DNA of 64,000 nucleotides. Origin: Exiguobacterium antarcticum DSM 14480. GTDB lineage: Bacteria; Bacillota; Bacilli; Exiguobacteriales; Exiguobacteriaceae. Below the pieces are notes generated by a model. The model did not search any database. It worked only from the letters and a program-made list of their open reading frames with translations, and was not told the DNA's origin. Positions 17,518 to 27,454 of this stretch are shown here, one piece after another. Within the stretch, counting starts at the first letter, position 1. Each line of letters begins with the position of its first letter. Location of the stretch: NCBI RefSeq assembly GCF_000685865.1, contig NZ_JMKS01000003.1, forward strand, positions 1,302,001 through 1,366,000, read 5' to 3'. Both the position numbers and the translations under genes were made by a program.

Positions 17518-18780
17518 TCAGGATTTCCCTGTTTTTAACTGATTCAGGCGGGCTTTCTCAAGCTGACGCTGACAGGCCGTATAAAGTGAACGGCGACCGT
17601 CCAGTCGTTCCATCGCAAACGGAATATTATATTTTTTCGCTTGCGCAATGACATGTGCTGACGCAGCATGGGAGACACGACTCGTGATAACGACGATGGC
17701 ATCGGTCTTTTTAGCCAGGCTGGCGATTTTCTTAGCCGACTGGGCGTCTCCCGCAAGATGAATCAATTCGATTCCTGTCTCGGCGAAAAAGGTCCGGTAG
17801 ACGGGCGCCTGTTGTTCATTCCCGACGATGACGAGACGCATTCCTTCAAAAGATGCAAAATCAAGTGGCTTCTTATCGATGAAGTCGATTGGTTGTCCCG
17901 GTAAAGAAGTCGTGACGAGTGGCGCAATCGATTGTTGCTTTTTTTCACGGATCTGACGGACTTGTCGTGCTTTTTTGATGTTTGGTTTTCGTTTCATTTG
18001 TTTGGCGTAACGACCGGTAGATTTCTTTGATTCTGGTGTCACGATCACTTCGGTGGTTGAACCTGCTCGTTTCGTATCCTGTGACGAGCTCAACGGCTGG
18101 ACGATCGGTTCTTCATATTGAAAGGCATACTTCCAAACAATCGTCAGCGTTTCCGGATGACCTTTCCACATGACAAGATCGACGAGTTGTCCTTCCTTCA
18201 ATTGAAAGTATCGCATGTCTTCCACCGGTGTTGCGTAATAAAACGGTTTCCCCGTCTCATCCTTCAACGGTCCTTCGACTGTCGACTCGATGATACCGTG
18301 ATTCTTGACGATACATTTCTCGAAGACAATTCGTTCCTCAAGCGTCTTCATTTGATCGGTTGCGATGACGGCGAGCACTTCCAGTGACGTCCGGCGGTGA
18401 TCTTGATGGCTGATTTGTACACGGACTTCCATCCCATGCTCAAGATTCCACTGACGGATCTCTTTTTCGGAGATATGACTGTTCGGCCATTCCCGTAACG
18501 AGCCTCCTTTCAGCTCACGGACAAACGTGTACGCGTATCGTTGCTCGAAGGTCGGTTCCGCTACTTCCCGCTTCTGACTGAGTAATGGTGCCGGTTCATC
18601 CTTTACCGGTTCGACAAGTCCGGATTGATTCTTGCGTGGTGTGTAATAACGCGATAGTTGGATCCATTCGTCGATTCCCCGGATTTCCTCGAGCAGCAAC
18701 TCCCAGTCTTCTGCCGTTTCAACAATCTGTAATTTACTTGCGACCAAATCTTTCGCTCGTTCCATGATCTGTTGCATCAT
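17518..18780 (-). CDS. DUF2325 domain protein of unknown function
   Basis: The start is placed at ATG 18780 (420 aa), about 9 bases after AAAGGGG; a TTG at 18789 is too close to that site. The last 90 residues (about 335-415) form a DUF2325 domain: MRLVIVGNEQQAPVYRTFF, then GIELIHLAGD, DAIVVITSRVSHAASAHV and the end IPFAMERLDGRRSL. The middle is Lys/Arg-rich (MKRKPNIKKARQVRQIREKK), which could bind nucleic acid (inference). The N-terminal part is helical and of no known family. No terminator separates it from the downstream DUF975 gene. Confidence 0.75.
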   Translation of the reverse strand: MMQQIMERAKDLVASKLQIVETAEDWELLLEEIRGIDEWIQLSRYYTPRKNQSGLVEPVKDEPAPLLSQKREVAEPTFEQRYAYTFVRELKGGSLREWPNSHISEKEIRQWNLEHGMEVRVQISHQDHRRTSLEVLAVIATDQMKTLEERIVFEKCIVKNHGIIESTVEGPLKDETGKPFYYATPVEDMRYFQLKEGQLVDLVMWKGHPETLTIVWKYAFQYEEPIVQPLSSSQDTKRAGSTTEVIVTPESKKSTGRYAKQMKRKPNIKKARQVRQIREKKQQSIAPLVTTSLPGQPIDFIDKKPLDFASFEGMRLVIVGNEQQAPVYRTFFAETGIELIHLAGDAQSAKKIASLAKKTDAIVVITSRVSHAASAHVIAQAKKYNIPFAMERLDGRRSLYTACQRQLEKARLNQLKTGKS

Positions 18781-18864
18781 TTTCAACAACCCCTTTGCTT
18801 TTTTTCAACTATAGCAAGTGAGTTTAGCCAAGGTTGGTCTAAAAATGACCCGGTATTTTTTTGT

Positions 18865-19650
18865 TTAAGGTTCACGTTTAATTTCGATTGACGGATCACC
18901 CAGGCGGTATTTTTCGACGGCAACAATCAAAATCGTGATGATGACAAGTAAGAACCAGGAGGAGAGTTTACCGAAGTCGACCAGTTCCCAGCCTTCCTCC
19001 TGATTCGGATAAACCCATCCCTTAAAAAACGTCACGATGTTTTCTGCCAGCCAGATGAACCAGGCAATCAAACCGAACGACAGGACAAGCGGCATCCGGT
19101 AGACGGTCTCATTCAGGCGGTAATAGACCCAGGATTTTAAGAAGACCAGTGCAACCAGTCCCATCAACATCCAGCGGAAATCAAGTAACCAGTGATGGGT
19201 AAAAAAATTCAAGTAGACTAAGAGACCTATCACTAAGGCGAGTGCAGGACGTGGAAACGCGGTGACACGGAGATCAAACCGGCGGAAAGCTTGGCAGATG
19301 TAGCTCGCGACACTGGCATACATGAAGCCGGCATAGAGCGGAACACCCATAACTTTGCTCCACGCTTCTTCCGGATAACTCCAGGAACCGACCTGGACCT
19401 TGAACAATTCAAGACCTAAACCAATCGCATGGAAGATTAAGATCAGTTTAAACTCTTCTTTTGTTTCATACCGTGTCACGAGCAAAACAATTTGCACGAT
19501 GAGACACCAGAGCAGCAACAAATCATAACGGGCAATCGGTTCAGACGGCAGATAACGGGATGTTGCAAGCGCAAAGAAAATCGCGACCGGGAAGACACAA
19601 CAGATGGCTTCAAGATATGTAAAACGGATGAAATGCCGAATTTTCTGCAA
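18865..19650 (-). CDS. DUF817 family membrane protein (YoaT-like)
   Basis: A 261-aa polytopic membrane protein with about eight hydrophobic helices. Conserved polar stretches typical of DUF817 are GLELFKVQVGSWSYPE, GVPLYAGFMYASVASYICQAFRR and WLAENIVTFFKGWVYP. Function is unknown. It starts with TTG at 19650, 6-7 bases after AAGGGGGCG. It is divergent from the YczE-like gene. Confidence 0.82.
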   Translation of the reverse strand: MQKIRHFIRFTYLEAICCVFPVAIFFALATSRYLPSEPIARYDLLLLWCLIVQIVLLVTRYETKEEFKLILIFHAIGLGLELFKVQVGSWSYPEEAWSKVMGVPLYAGFMYASVASYICQAFRRFDLRVTAFPRPALALVIGLLVYLNFFTHHWLLDFRWMLMGLVALVFLKSWVYYRLNETVYRMPLVLSFGLIAWFIWLAENIVTFFKGWVYPNQEEGWELVDFGKLSSWFLLVIITILIVAVEKYRLGDPSIEIKREP

Positions 19651-19800
19651 GACGACGCCCCCTTTTCCTTAGTATACGGATACGACATCCCCATTCCCTC
19701 CATCTAAAGATGGAAAATATCGGATTCGCTTCGATTTTGTTCACAAACATGATACAGTTAATGAATCAATTTTAATCTAGAAGTGAGGTGTTATCCGTAA

Positions 19801-20469
19801 ATGATGCAGACCCTTCAAACGTCTTGGCTGTTACGTTCCGTCTTAAAATGGGCATTGTTCTTATTTGGTCTTTTTCTACTTGCCGTCGGTTCATCGATGA
19901 TGATCACGGCACAACTTGGCGTCTCGACGTGGGACGTTCTTCACCTTGGTCTCCAAAATAAAACACCGTTTTCCGTCGGGACGATCATCCTCCTTGTCGG
20001 CTTGTTGTTGGTATTCGTCAAGTATTTGCTCGACCGGATCACCCCACAGGTCGGCACACTCGTCAATGCGATTTTCGTCGGGGTGTTCATGAACTTAGTC
20101 CTCGGTTCTGGTCTCTTACCCTCCTTTTCATCCGTTTGGCAAAATACGCTTTGGCTGATCACTGGTATCTTCATCATTGGAATCGGTGCGGGGCTTTATG
20201 TCGCTGTCGGGTATGGCGCCGGACCCCGTGACGGACTGACCTTGACGCTTGCTGAACGCTTTGGAACGTCGATCCGGATGATGCGGACGTTCATGGAAAT
20301 CACCGCCTGCGGAATCGGTTGGTTACTCGGTGGACCGGTTTTCTTCGGGACGATCTTATCCATTTTCTTGATCGGTCCGTTCCTGCAGTTTTGGTTAGGT
20401 CATTTCCGGCGGATGATTGCCGCGATTGATGCCGGGACGACTCCTCGGAAACAACAAAAAATCAGTTAA
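19801..20469 (+). CDS. YczE/YyaS-like integral membrane protein
   Basis: A 222-aa membrane protein with about five to six helices and the conserved stretches ITAQLGVSTWDVLHLGL and VGYGAGPRDGLTLTLAER of the YczE/YitT-related group. B. subtilis YczE lies near surfactin genes and affects their activity, but no general function is known. GAGGTG lies 10 bases before the ATG. It is a single gene with its own terminator. Confidence 0.82.
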   Translation: MMQTLQTSWLLRSVLKWALFLFGLFLLAVGSSMMITAQLGVSTWDVLHLGLQNKTPFSVGTIILLVGLLLVFVKYLLDRITPQVGTLVNAIFVGVFMNLVLGSGLLPSFSSVWQNTLWLITGIFIIGIGAGLYVAVGYGAGPRDGLTLTLAERFGTSIRMMRTFMEITACGIGWLLGGPVFFGTILSIFLIGPFLQFWLGHFRRMIAAIDAGTTPRKQQKIS

Positions 20470-20482
20470 GTCGGTTGACTCG

Positions 20483-20514
20483 GATACCCTTTCACTTGAA
20501 ACGGTATCTTTTTT
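20483..20514 (+). terminator. Terminator of the YczE-like gene
   Basis: Stem GATACC-TTTC/GAAA-GGTATC, then six T. Confidence 0.85.
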
Positions 20515-20534
20515 GCGTCGATCAAGCATATTCG

Positions 20535-20586
20535 TTGCAACAGTGAAACAGACGCGTTATATTCGTTTACATATCAATCTTTGATA
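20535..20586 (+). promoter_or_regulatory. Promoter and candidate operator of the MarR/nitroreductase operon
   Basis: TTGCAA (20535-20540), 17 bases, TATATT (20558-20563). Just downstream lies the perfect inverted repeat TATCAA-tct-TTGATA (20572-20586), over the expected transcription start. It is a good candidate for autoregulation by the MarR protein encoded next. Confidence 0.5.
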
Positions 20587-20620
20587 CGTCAAGGATTTTT
20601 CGAACGAAGGGAAGGATGTG

Positions 20621-21076
20621 ATGAACTTGAGTATTTCCTGTACTGAAAAAGGACGGCTGATTTATGCACTCGTCTCCGTCAATAAGACGATTGCTCAAAA
20701 ATTCGATCTCTGTACGGACGGCTTTAGCCAAACCCGGATGGACTTATTAGCCCAACTCGAGGTCGACACGACGATTAGTCAAAAAGAGTTACAGCAACGG
20801 GTCAACGTCGATAATGCAGCTGTGACACGACACTTAAAGCATCTTGAAACGAACGGCATGATTGAACGTGTCCGTTCCGCAACAGATAACCGCGTCATTC
20901 TCGTTTCGTTGACGCCAGAAGGCGCAACCCGGATCACCCGGTTACGTGAGCAAAAAGATGACTTCCTCGAGCAGTTGCTTGAAGGATTCACGGCAGACGA
21001 ACAACACCAGCTTACACAGATGATGCAACGGATTGAAACGAATGCCCTCACTTTACCTAAAACAACCGTTAATTAA
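20621..21076 (+). CDS. MarR-family regulator of tandem nitroreductases
   Basis: The 151-aa product (ATG 20621; GTG 20618 also possible; AGGGAAGG upstream) has a winged helix: SQKELQQRVNVDNAAVTRHLKHLE is the recognition region, and the wing is RVRSATDNRVILVSLT. Cysteines C6 (ISCTEKG) and C31 (DLCTDGF) lie in the N-terminal dimer region, where MarR proteins such as OhrR and YodB carry redox-sensing cysteines. Sensing of oxidants, quinones or electrophiles is therefore plausible. The gene is 15 bases upstream of the first nitroreductase in the same direction, so it probably controls these genes and itself. Confidence 0.85.
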   Translation: MNLSISCTEKGRLIYALVSVNKTIAQKFDLCTDGFSQTRMDLLAQLEVDTTISQKELQQRVNVDNAAVTRHLKHLETNGMIERVRSATDNRVILVSLTPEGATRITRLREQKDDFLEQLLEGFTADEQHQLTQMMQRIETNALTLPKTTVN

Positions 21077-21091
21077 AAAGGAGACTTTCAA

Positions 21092-21727
21092 ATGACTACA
21101 CAAACTACGACTGATTTCATGGAAATCGTTAAAGGACGCCGCTCAATCCGTAACTACGACACAAACGTCAAGATTTCAAAAGAAGAGATGACACAAATCC
21201 TTGAAGAAGCGACACTTGCTCCATCTTCTGTCAACATGCAGCCATGGCGTTTCCTCGTCATCGACAGTGCTGAAGGTAAAGCGACACTCGCTCCACTTGC
21301 GAAATTCAACCAGGTCCAAGTCGAGACGTCGTCTGCCGTCATCGCTGTCTTCGGTGATATGAATGCGGTCGACCAACTTGAAAACATTTATGATACAGCC
21401 GTCGCACAAGGACTCATGCCGCAAGATGTCCGCGACCGTCAAGTACCTGCGATTCAAGGCATGTATGAAAGTGTACCAGCCAGCGCACTGAGAGACAGCA
21501 TCTTAATCGACTCAGGTCTCGTCTCGATGCAATTGATGCTCGTTGCCCGGGCACACGGTTATGATACGAACCCAATCGGCGGCTACGAGAAAGAGCAAAT
21601 CGAAGAAGCATTCGGCATGGATAAAGACCGTTACGTACCGGTCATGCTTTTATCAATCGGGAAAGCCGTCGACGCAGGATACCCATCAGTCCGTCTGCCG
21701 ATCAACGACATCACAGACTGGAAATAA
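21092..21727 (+). CDS. Nitroreductase family protein, tandem copy 1
   Basis: A 211-aa FMN-dependent oxidoreductase. The N-terminal KGRRSIRNYD and EEATLAPSSVNMQPWRF are the family's FMN phosphate and isoalloxazine contacts; GLVSMQLMLVARAHGYDTNPIGG is the dimer-interface helix. Members reduce nitro groups, quinones or enones with NAD(P)H. It is most like the YdgI/YodC/MhqN type of B. subtilis. It is co-transcribed with the MarR gene and with an almost identical second copy 52 bases downstream. AAGGAG precedes the ATG. Confidence 0.9.
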   Translation: MTTQTTTDFMEIVKGRRSIRNYDTNVKISKEEMTQILEEATLAPSSVNMQPWRFLVIDSAEGKATLAPLAKFNQVQVETSSAVIAVFGDMNAVDQLENIYDTAVAQGLMPQDVRDRQVPAIQGMYESVPASALRDSILIDSGLVSMQLMLVARAHGYDTNPIGGYEKEQIEEAFGMDKDRYVPVMLLSIGKAVDAGYPSVRLPINDITDWK

Positions 21728-21779
21728 GTACGACGTAACTCAAAAAAAATAGAGATCAGATAAAAGGGAGATTATTACT

Positions 21780-22415
21780 ATGACAACTCAAACAACTACA
21801 GACTTTATGGAAATCGTTAAAGGACGCCGCTCAATCCGTAACTACGACACAAACGTCAAGATTTCAAAAGAAGAGATGACACACATCCTTGAAGAAGCGA
21901 CACTTGCTCCATCTTCTGTCAACATGCAGCCATGGCGCTTCCTCGTCATCGACAGCGCAGAAGGTAAAGCGACACTCGCTCCACTTGCGAAGTTCAACCA
22001 GGTCCAAGTCGAGACGTCATCTGCTGTCATCGCCGTCTTCGGTGACATGAATGCCGTCGACAGCATCGATACCATCTACGATATGGCAGTTGAAAAAGGC
22101 TTAATGCCACAAGATGTCCGCGATCGCCAAGTACCGGCTATCAAAGGCTTCTACAGCCCGGAAGATACGGATACACTTCGTGACAGCATCCTGATCGATT
22201 CAGGTCTTGTCTCGATGCAATTGATGCTCGTCGCGCGTGCGCACGGCTATGACACAAATCCGATCGGCGGCTACGAAAAAGATCAAATCGCTGAAGCCTT
22301 CGGTATGGATAAAGACCGTTACCTTCCTGTCATGCTCCTTTCCATCGGAAAAGCAGTTGACGCTGGTTACCCATCGGTTCGTCTGCCGATCAACGACATC
22401 ACAGACTGGAAATAA
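21780..22415 (+). CDS. Nitroreductase family protein, tandem copy 2
   Basis: A 211-aa paralogue of the preceding gene. Residues 1-93 are identical except Q35H; differences cluster at about 94-145 (SIDTIYDMAVEKG and GFYSPEDTDT versus QLENIYDTAVAQG and GMYESVPASA), the segment that usually covers the active site. The C-terminal 36 bases are identical. The copies therefore probably differ in substrate range while the core is kept alike. Ribosome site AAGGGAG. A terminator follows. Confidence 0.9.
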   Translation: MTTQTTTDFMEIVKGRRSIRNYDTNVKISKEEMTHILEEATLAPSSVNMQPWRFLVIDSAEGKATLAPLAKFNQVQVETSSAVIAVFGDMNAVDSIDTIYDMAVEKGLMPQDVRDRQVPAIKGFYSPEDTDTLRDSILIDSGLVSMQLMLVARAHGYDTNPIGGYEKDQIAEAFGMDKDRYLPVMLLSIGKAVDAGYPSVRLPINDITDWK

Positions 22416-22429
22416 TCGTTTTCGAACTC

Positions 22430-22458
22430 CGGATTCCTCAACAGGAATCCGTTTTTTT
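22430..22458 (+). terminator. Terminator of the nitroreductase operon
   Basis: Perfect 9-bp stem CGGATTCCT/AGGAATCCG with a 4-base loop and seven T. Confidence 0.92.
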
Positions 22459-22485
22459 GTATACTGACGAAAAGGAGCTGGTCAA

Positions 22486-23799
22486 ATGATGTATGATGTG
22501 ACGATTATCGGTGCCGGCGTCGCTGGCATCTTTTTGGCACATGAACTGATGGAACAGGGTCAGACGGTCCTGTTGATTGATGCCGGAAAACGACTTGAAC
22601 AACGGACCAAGCAAGAAGCCTATCTTGGTTTTGGCGGTCTCGGGAAATCGGAAGGGAAATACAACTATTCTGCTGGATTTGGAGGCGAACTTGCCGAAAA
22701 GCTTGGACCGAAGACAACGCTCCGCTTGATGCAACAAGTCGATGCACTCTTGTGTCGCTACGGGGCAAATGAAGTTGAATTGTACTCCACGTCCAATCCC
22801 GTTCTAGCTGATCGGGCAAAAGTGGCCGGTCTTGAGACGATCGAAACGACGGTCCGGCATTTAGGAAGCGCACTATCGGAACGGATTTTAAGACGGCTCG
22901 AAGCCGCAATTCACCAACACGTCACCTTTCGTTTTGAGACGGTTGTTGCGACAATCGAACAACAAGCGGACGGATTTTTGCTCACGACTGAACACGAAAC
23001 ATTTTCGAGTCAACGCGTCGTCTTCGCGACCGGACGCTCCGGTACTGCGTGGATGCAGGAGCAACTTCAGGCATTAGGTCTGGCTCAAAGCAAAACCCGT
23101 CTCGACCTCGGCATCCGGATCGAGATGGAAGAAACGGCATTCCGAACGTTGTTACAGGATACGTTCGAAACAAAACTGGCTTATGCGTCAGCAGCAGGGA
23201 CCGCCGTTACATACTGCATGAATCCGAAAGGACGGATCATCCGAAAACATCAGGAAGGTCTGATCATGCCGGACGGGCAAAACTTCCGCGAACAGGATTC
23301 CGGTACGACCAACTTGAACTTTACACTGTTTTTACCCCGCTATTTTGCGACACTCGAAGAAGCGAATCATTATGCCGCTTCCGTCATTGGAAAAATCAAT
23401 CAAGGGACGGACCGGATTGTCGTGCAACGACTCGGGGATTTGCGGACCGGTCGTTCGACGCAGTCAGGTGCTCTCACCGAAAACAAAGTGCGCCCGACAC
23501 TTGCAGCGACAGCGGGTAATCTGATCGAGGAAGTCCCGGGCACAGACATCACGGTCTTGTTGGAGTTCCTGAAACGACTTGAGCAGTTGCTTGAGACGCC
23601 TCTCTCAAACGACACACTGCTGTATGGAATGGACGGAAAATTTTATGCTCCGATGCTGTCGACGTCCGTTACCTTTGAGACGGACATCCCGGGACTGTAT
23701 GCAATCGGCGATTGTTCCGGTGTGACGCACTCGCTGTCGCAAGCCGCTGCGAGCGGACTCCACCTCGGACAACACCTGACACAAAAACAGCCGTCCTAA
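22486..23799 (+). CDS. NAD(P)/FAD-dependent oxidoreductase (COG2509-like)
   Basis: A 437-aa flavoprotein. GAGVAG at residues 9-14 begins the FAD Rossmann fold; YLGFGGLGKSEGKYNYSAGFGG and the C-terminal IPGLYAIGDCSGVTHSLSQAAASG complete the FAD site typical of uncharacterised FAD-dependent dehydrogenases. Substrate is unknown. AAAGGAG precedes a double ATG (22486/22489). Its last codons run into the hairpin that terminates the convergent dbpA gene. Confidence 0.82.
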   Translation: MMYDVTIIGAGVAGIFLAHELMEQGQTVLLIDAGKRLEQRTKQEAYLGFGGLGKSEGKYNYSAGFGGELAEKLGPKTTLRLMQQVDALLCRYGANEVELYSTSNPVLADRAKVAGLETIETTVRHLGSALSERILRRLEAAIHQHVTFRFETVVATIEQQADGFLLTTEHETFSSQRVVFATGRSGTAWMQEQLQALGLAQSKTRLDLGIRIEMEETAFRTLLQDTFETKLAYASAAGTAVTYCMNPKGRIIRKHQEGLIMPDGQNFREQDSGTTNLNFTLFLPRYFATLEEANHYAASVIGKINQGTDRIVVQRLGDLRTGRSTQSGALTENKVRPTLAATAGNLIEEVPGTDITVLLEFLKRLEQLLETPLSNDTLLYGMDGKFYAPMLSTSVTFETDIPGLYAIGDCSGVTHSLSQAAASGLHLGQHLTQKQPS

Positions 23800-23824
23800 G
23801 AGATAAGTTCTCTTGAGACGGCTG
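23782..23824 (-). terminator. Terminator of dbpA
   Basis: Minus-strand stem CAGCCGTC/GACGGCTG with an inner AAGAGA/TCTCTT stem, followed by TTTTTG. It overlaps the 3' end of the convergent FAD gene. Confidence 0.75.
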
Positions 23825-23843
23825 GTTGAACGTGTAGGGTACT

Positions 23844-25289
23844 TTATTTTTTAAACGCTTCATACACCTTCAACTGTTTACCTTTGACTTTCGTCGTCTT
23901 CATCGCCCGCAGGACGAGCGGGCCTTTTCCGTTCAGAATTTCCACGTACGTGACGGTATCCTGAATCGTGATGATTCCGATGTCTTGAGCGGTCATGCCT
24001 TCGATTTTCGCAATCGTTCCGACAAAATCAACGGCACGCAGTTTCTTTTTCTTCCCGCCGTTAAAATACAGCTTCATGATATCCGCATTAAGCTGCTCTG
24101 TTTTTGACGCCCGGACATCTGCCGTCGTGATTTTTTCTTCAAAGGCATCTGCCGTCCGAATCAATTCCCGTTCAGTCGGTGCCTGGCGTTTTTCAATCGC
24201 CTCACCCCGGTATTGTTCGACTTCACGCAGACGACGCATGTCCGACTCTGTCACTAAACTGATGGCTTTTCCGAGTGCACCGGCACGCCCTGTCCGACCT
24301 GTCCGGTGAACATAACTTTCTTTTTCGACCGGCATATCGTATTGGATGACATGGGTGATGTTTTCGATATCAATCCCCCGTGCTGCGACATCCGTCGCGA
24401 CGAGATAACGGAATTCACCTGCTCGGAACGCTTTCATGACGGCAAGACGCTCATCCTGTTCCATACCACCATGAATTTTTTCGACCGGATACTCCATCGC
24501 GGTTAATCCTTGTGCGACAAAATCGACATGTTCTTTTGTCCGGCAGAAAATCATGCAACGGTCTGGATTTTCAACGACCGTGACATCTTTCAGGATGGCG
24601 AACTTCGTTTTGTCGGTCACAGAAATATAACTGTGTTCGATTTCTGCGATTTCGGTTGCCTTCGTCATGATTTCGACTTCCTTTGGTGCCTGCATGTAGC
24701 GGTCACTTAACTGATGAATATCTTGCGGGAACGTCGCTGAGAACAACATCGTCGTCCGTTGCTTCGGTAATTGCTTCAAAATCGTATCGACTTGATCGAG
24801 GAAGCCCATATTAAGCATCTCGTCCGCTTCATCAAGGACGAGGTATTTGACCTTCTCAAGCGATAATGTCCCCCGCTCTAAATGATCGAGGACACGACCT
24901 GGTGTACCGACGACGATGTGCGTCTTTTGTTTGAGTTCCGCGACTTGACCTCGGAATGGCTGTTTACCGAAGACAGCCGTCGCCTTGATGCGTTTATAAC
25001 GTCCGATGTTCATGACGTCTTCCGTGACTTGCAGCGCAAGTTCGCGGGTTGGTGTCAAAATCAACGCTTGTGGTTTATTTTCTTCCCACTCGATCAGTTC
25101 ACAAAGCGGAATCCCGAACGATGCCGTTTTCCCGCTACCGGTCCGTGATTTGACGATGATATCTTTTTCGGATAAGGCGACCGGGATGACCGCTTGCTGG
25201 ACATCGGTCGGTGTATGGTAACCGAGCTGTTCGATTGCTTCTAGGATGGGTGCACTGAGTTGAAAATCGGTGAATGGTTTTTTAGACAT
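23844..25289 (-). CDS. dbpA: DEAD-box RNA helicase DbpA (YxiN type)
   Basis: A 481-aa ATP-dependent RNA helicase. The motifs are SRTGSGKT (48-55), PTRELA, DEAD (153-156), SAT (184-186), [11 protein letters not shown] and HRTGRTGR. The C-terminal 75 residues ([19 protein letters not shown]...) form the DbpA RNA-recognition domain, which directs the enzyme to hairpin 92 of 23S rRNA in known members, for 50S assembly. Length matches B. subtilis YxiN (479). It is monocistronic with its own terminator. Confidence 0.93.
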   Translation of the reverse strand: MSKKPFTDFQLSAPILEAIEQLGYHTPTDVQQAVIPVALSEKDIIVKSRTGSGKTASFGIPLCELIEWEENKPQALILTPTRELALQVTEDVMNIGRYKRIKATAVFGKQPFRGQVAELKQKTHIVVGTPGRVLDHLERGTLSLEKVKYLVLDEADEMLNMGFLDQVDTILKQLPKQRTTMLFSATFPQDIHQLSDRYMQAPKEVEIMTKATEIAEIEHSYISVTDKTKFAILKDVTVVENPDRCMIFCRTKEHVDFVAQGLTAMEYPVEKIHGGMEQDERLAVMKAFRAGEFRYLVATDVAARGIDIENITHVIQYDMPVEKESYVHRTGRTGRAGALGKAISLVTESDMRRLREVEQYRGEAIEKRQAPTERELIRTADAFEEKITTADVRASKTEQLNADIMKLYFNGGKKKKLRAVDFVGTIAKIEGMTAQDIGIITIQDTVTYVEILNGKGPLVLRAMKTTKVKGKQLKVYEAFKK

Positions 25290-25390
25290 AAGAATACCTC
25301 ATTTATTTTTATAGTTTAATTTGAAATGTAGAATGATGTGTCAGGCATTAGACGTGACCTCTCATTATGCGCTACTTTCGACAGGACGTC

Positions 25391-25422
25391 AAAAGAGCTT
25401 CCCGTCAACTGACGGGAAGCTC
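25391..25422 (-). terminator. Terminator of rlmN
   Basis: Minus-strand stem GAGCTTCCCGTCA/TGACGGGAAGCTC with a 2-base loop, then TTTTG. Confidence 0.88.
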
Positions 25423-25429
25423 GACTTGC

Positions 25430-26503
25430 TTATTTTGCTGCGACTGTATCTTTTTTGATCTGTTTACTACGTAATTGACCGCAGGCAGCATCAATATCCG
25501 TACCGTGCTCAAGACGTACCCCACAGTTCAGACCGTTCTTTTTCAACGTATCATAAAACGCCGAGATGTCTTCCGACGTACTCCGTTGGTATTGACCATG
25601 CTCGTCGACCGGATTGTATGGAATCAAGTTGACGTACGTCAAATGACGTTTGTCTTCGAACAGTTTCGCAAGCTCGATCGCTTGGGCTTTTTGGTCATTG
25701 ACACCACGTAAGAGGATGTACTCAATCGTGATTTTCCGGTTCGTCGTCTTGACGTAGTAATCGATGGCCGGCATCAATTTCTCGAGCGGAATCGCACGGT
25801 TGATTTTCATGATTTGTGTCCGCAGTTCGTTGTTTGGCGCGTGAAGCGAAATCGCCAAGTTGACTTGAAGTTTTAAATCGGCGAATTTGTAGATCTTGTC
25901 TGCAAGTCCACTTGTCGAGACCGTGATGTGACGCGCACCGATCGCAAGACCGTTGTGGTCCTTGATGACGTTCAAGAAATCGACCATGTTGTCGAAGTTA
26001 TCGAACGGCTCACCGATACCCATGACGACGACGTGGCTGACACGTTCTTCTTTACCGACGGCATCGAGATGATGTTGGACGTTCATGATTTGCTCGACGA
26101 TTTCTCCAGCCGAGAGATCGCGGCTCTTCTTGATCAAGCCACTGGCACAGAAACTACAGCCGATGTTGCAACCGACTTGTGTCGTGACACAGACAGACAA
26201 GCCGTACTTGTGACGCATCAAGACTGTTTCAATCAAACTACCATCGTACAATTTAAAGAGGAACTTGATCGTTCCATCTGCCGATTCCTGTTTGACGGAT
26301 TCTGTCATCGAATTAATCGCAAAACTCTGATCTAACAACTCAAGGCAATCCTTGTTGACATTCGTCATTTCAGCGAAAGTAGTGACACGTTTACGATACA
26401 ACCAATCCCATACTTGTTTCGCACGGAACGGTTTGTGACCTTGATGCGATAACCATTCTGTCATCTGCTCAATTGTTAATCCATAAATGGACGGTTTATT
26501 CAT
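25430..26503 (-). CDS. rlmN: 23S rRNA/tRNA adenine C2-methyltransferase RlmN
   Basis: The start is ATG 26503 (357 aa), 9 bases after ATGAGG; the longer frame upstream has no ribosome site. It is a radical SAM enzyme that methylates A2503 of 23S rRNA and A37 of some tRNAs. The [4Fe-4S] ligands are C112, C116 and C119 in GCNIGCSFC. The catalytic cysteine of the C-terminal DIDAACGQL and the acidic [11 protein letters not shown] motif are present. Hallmark length and domain order are normal. Confidence 0.96.
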   Translation of the reverse strand: MNKPSIYGLTIEQMTEWLSHQGHKPFRAKQVWDWLYRKRVTTFAEMTNVNKDCLELLDQSFAINSMTESVKQESADGTIKFLFKLYDGSLIETVLMRHKYGLSVCVTTQVGCNIGCSFCASGLIKKSRDLSAGEIVEQIMNVQHHLDAVGKEERVSHVVVMGIGEPFDNFDNMVDFLNVIKDHNGLAIGARHITVSTSGLADKIYKFADLKLQVNLAISLHAPNNELRTQIMKINRAIPLEKLMPAIDYYVKTTNRKITIEYILLRGVNDQKAQAIELAKLFEDKRHLTYVNLIPYNPVDEHGQYQRSTSEDISAFYDTLKKNGLNCGVRLEHGTDIDAACGQLRSKQIKKDTVAAK

Positions 26504-26647
26504 TAGTGAGACCTCATTTCTTTTTCCAGAACTATAACATTCCTTTATCTTAGTAAAAATCGAGCACTTACGCAACGTTCAAATCCTAAATGTTCACTTT
26601 CTGTAGATTTCCACGTTCTCTTTTGCTTGTTTTCTGATTCGATTGTG

Positions 26648-27454
26648 TCAGATCGACAAACTTCGTTTCCGAAAACCCAAAAACGCACTTGCGTTAAAAA
26701 ACAGACTGATTCCCGTAAGGATCGACAGGTGCAGAAATAAATCACCCGTCCCTTCTAATAACTGCTGTGTATTAAAAAGACTGAAAATCGAACCATAGCG
26801 CATCCAATCCATTTTTTCACTCAATCCTGCCCCAATCGTCAAGACAATCGATAGTACAAGCACACCACCCGCAATCGAAAAGGCACGCCGCTCATCGTCA
26901 AACAAGGTCGCGACGAACAGGGTGAAGCCACCAATCGCATAGAGCAAGAACAGCGCATTCACTTGAAAGCGGACCAGGGTCATCCCATCAATCGAAACAC
27001 CGGCAACGAACCAGTCCGCTAGCAGCAAGACAAACGTATTGAATAATACAAGGCATGTACTGGCAATCATCATCACGATCATCGCAGACGCAGTATATTG
27101 ATGGCGTGTAATCGGCGCAGCCAAGTATAAAATCAGTTCCCCGTTGTCGATCGGTCGGGCCAGCAGGCGCGCCGCAAGGGATAACAAGAACAGGGAGGCA
27201 ATGATTTGAAAGATCAATCCGTAATAATTACCGCCCAGTAAATCCAGGACGTTATCAAACCCGGTCACCTTGTCATACTGAAAGGCTTTTAAGACTTCCG
27301 GTGGCAACGCTTGAAGTTTCGCTTCGAGCAGACCACTCTTCATCATCGATGGATACAGTGCCGCAAGCATCAATAAATACAGACTCGTTCCAATGGCATA
27401 CGCTGTAATCGGTTTTCCGTTATGCTTCAATAACGACCAAATGATGGTCATCAT
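26648..27454 (-). CDS. ABC-2 type transporter permease
   Basis: A 268-aa permease with about six hydrophobic segments, a large extracytoplasmic loop after helix 1 and the conserved helix-loop AARLLARPIDNGELILYLAAPITRHQY. This is the pattern of YthQ/BcrB-like ABC-2 exporters that move drugs, peptides or lipids. Its start overlaps the stop of the ATPase gene by 4 bases, so the pair forms one translationally coupled exporter. The substrate is unknown. Confidence 0.85.
   Translation of the reverse strand: MMTIIWSLLKHNGKPITAYAIGTSLYLLMLAALYPSMMKSGLLEAKLQALPPEVLKAFQYDKVTGFDNVLDLLGGNYYGLIFQIIASLFLLSLAARLLARPIDNGELILYLAAPITRHQYTASAMIVMMIASTCLVLFNTFVLLLADWFVAGVSIDGMTLVRFQVNALFLLYAIGGFTLFVATLFDDERRAFSIAGGVLVLSIVLTIGAGLSEKMDWMRYGSIFSLFNTQQLLEGTGDLFLHLSILTGISLFFNASAFLGFRKRSLSI

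Noticed and set aside
21092-22415. Nitroreductase pair as an assembly artefact
   Set aside because: The copies differ at many synonymous and about 25 amino-acid positions, with distinct spacers, so they are two real genes.
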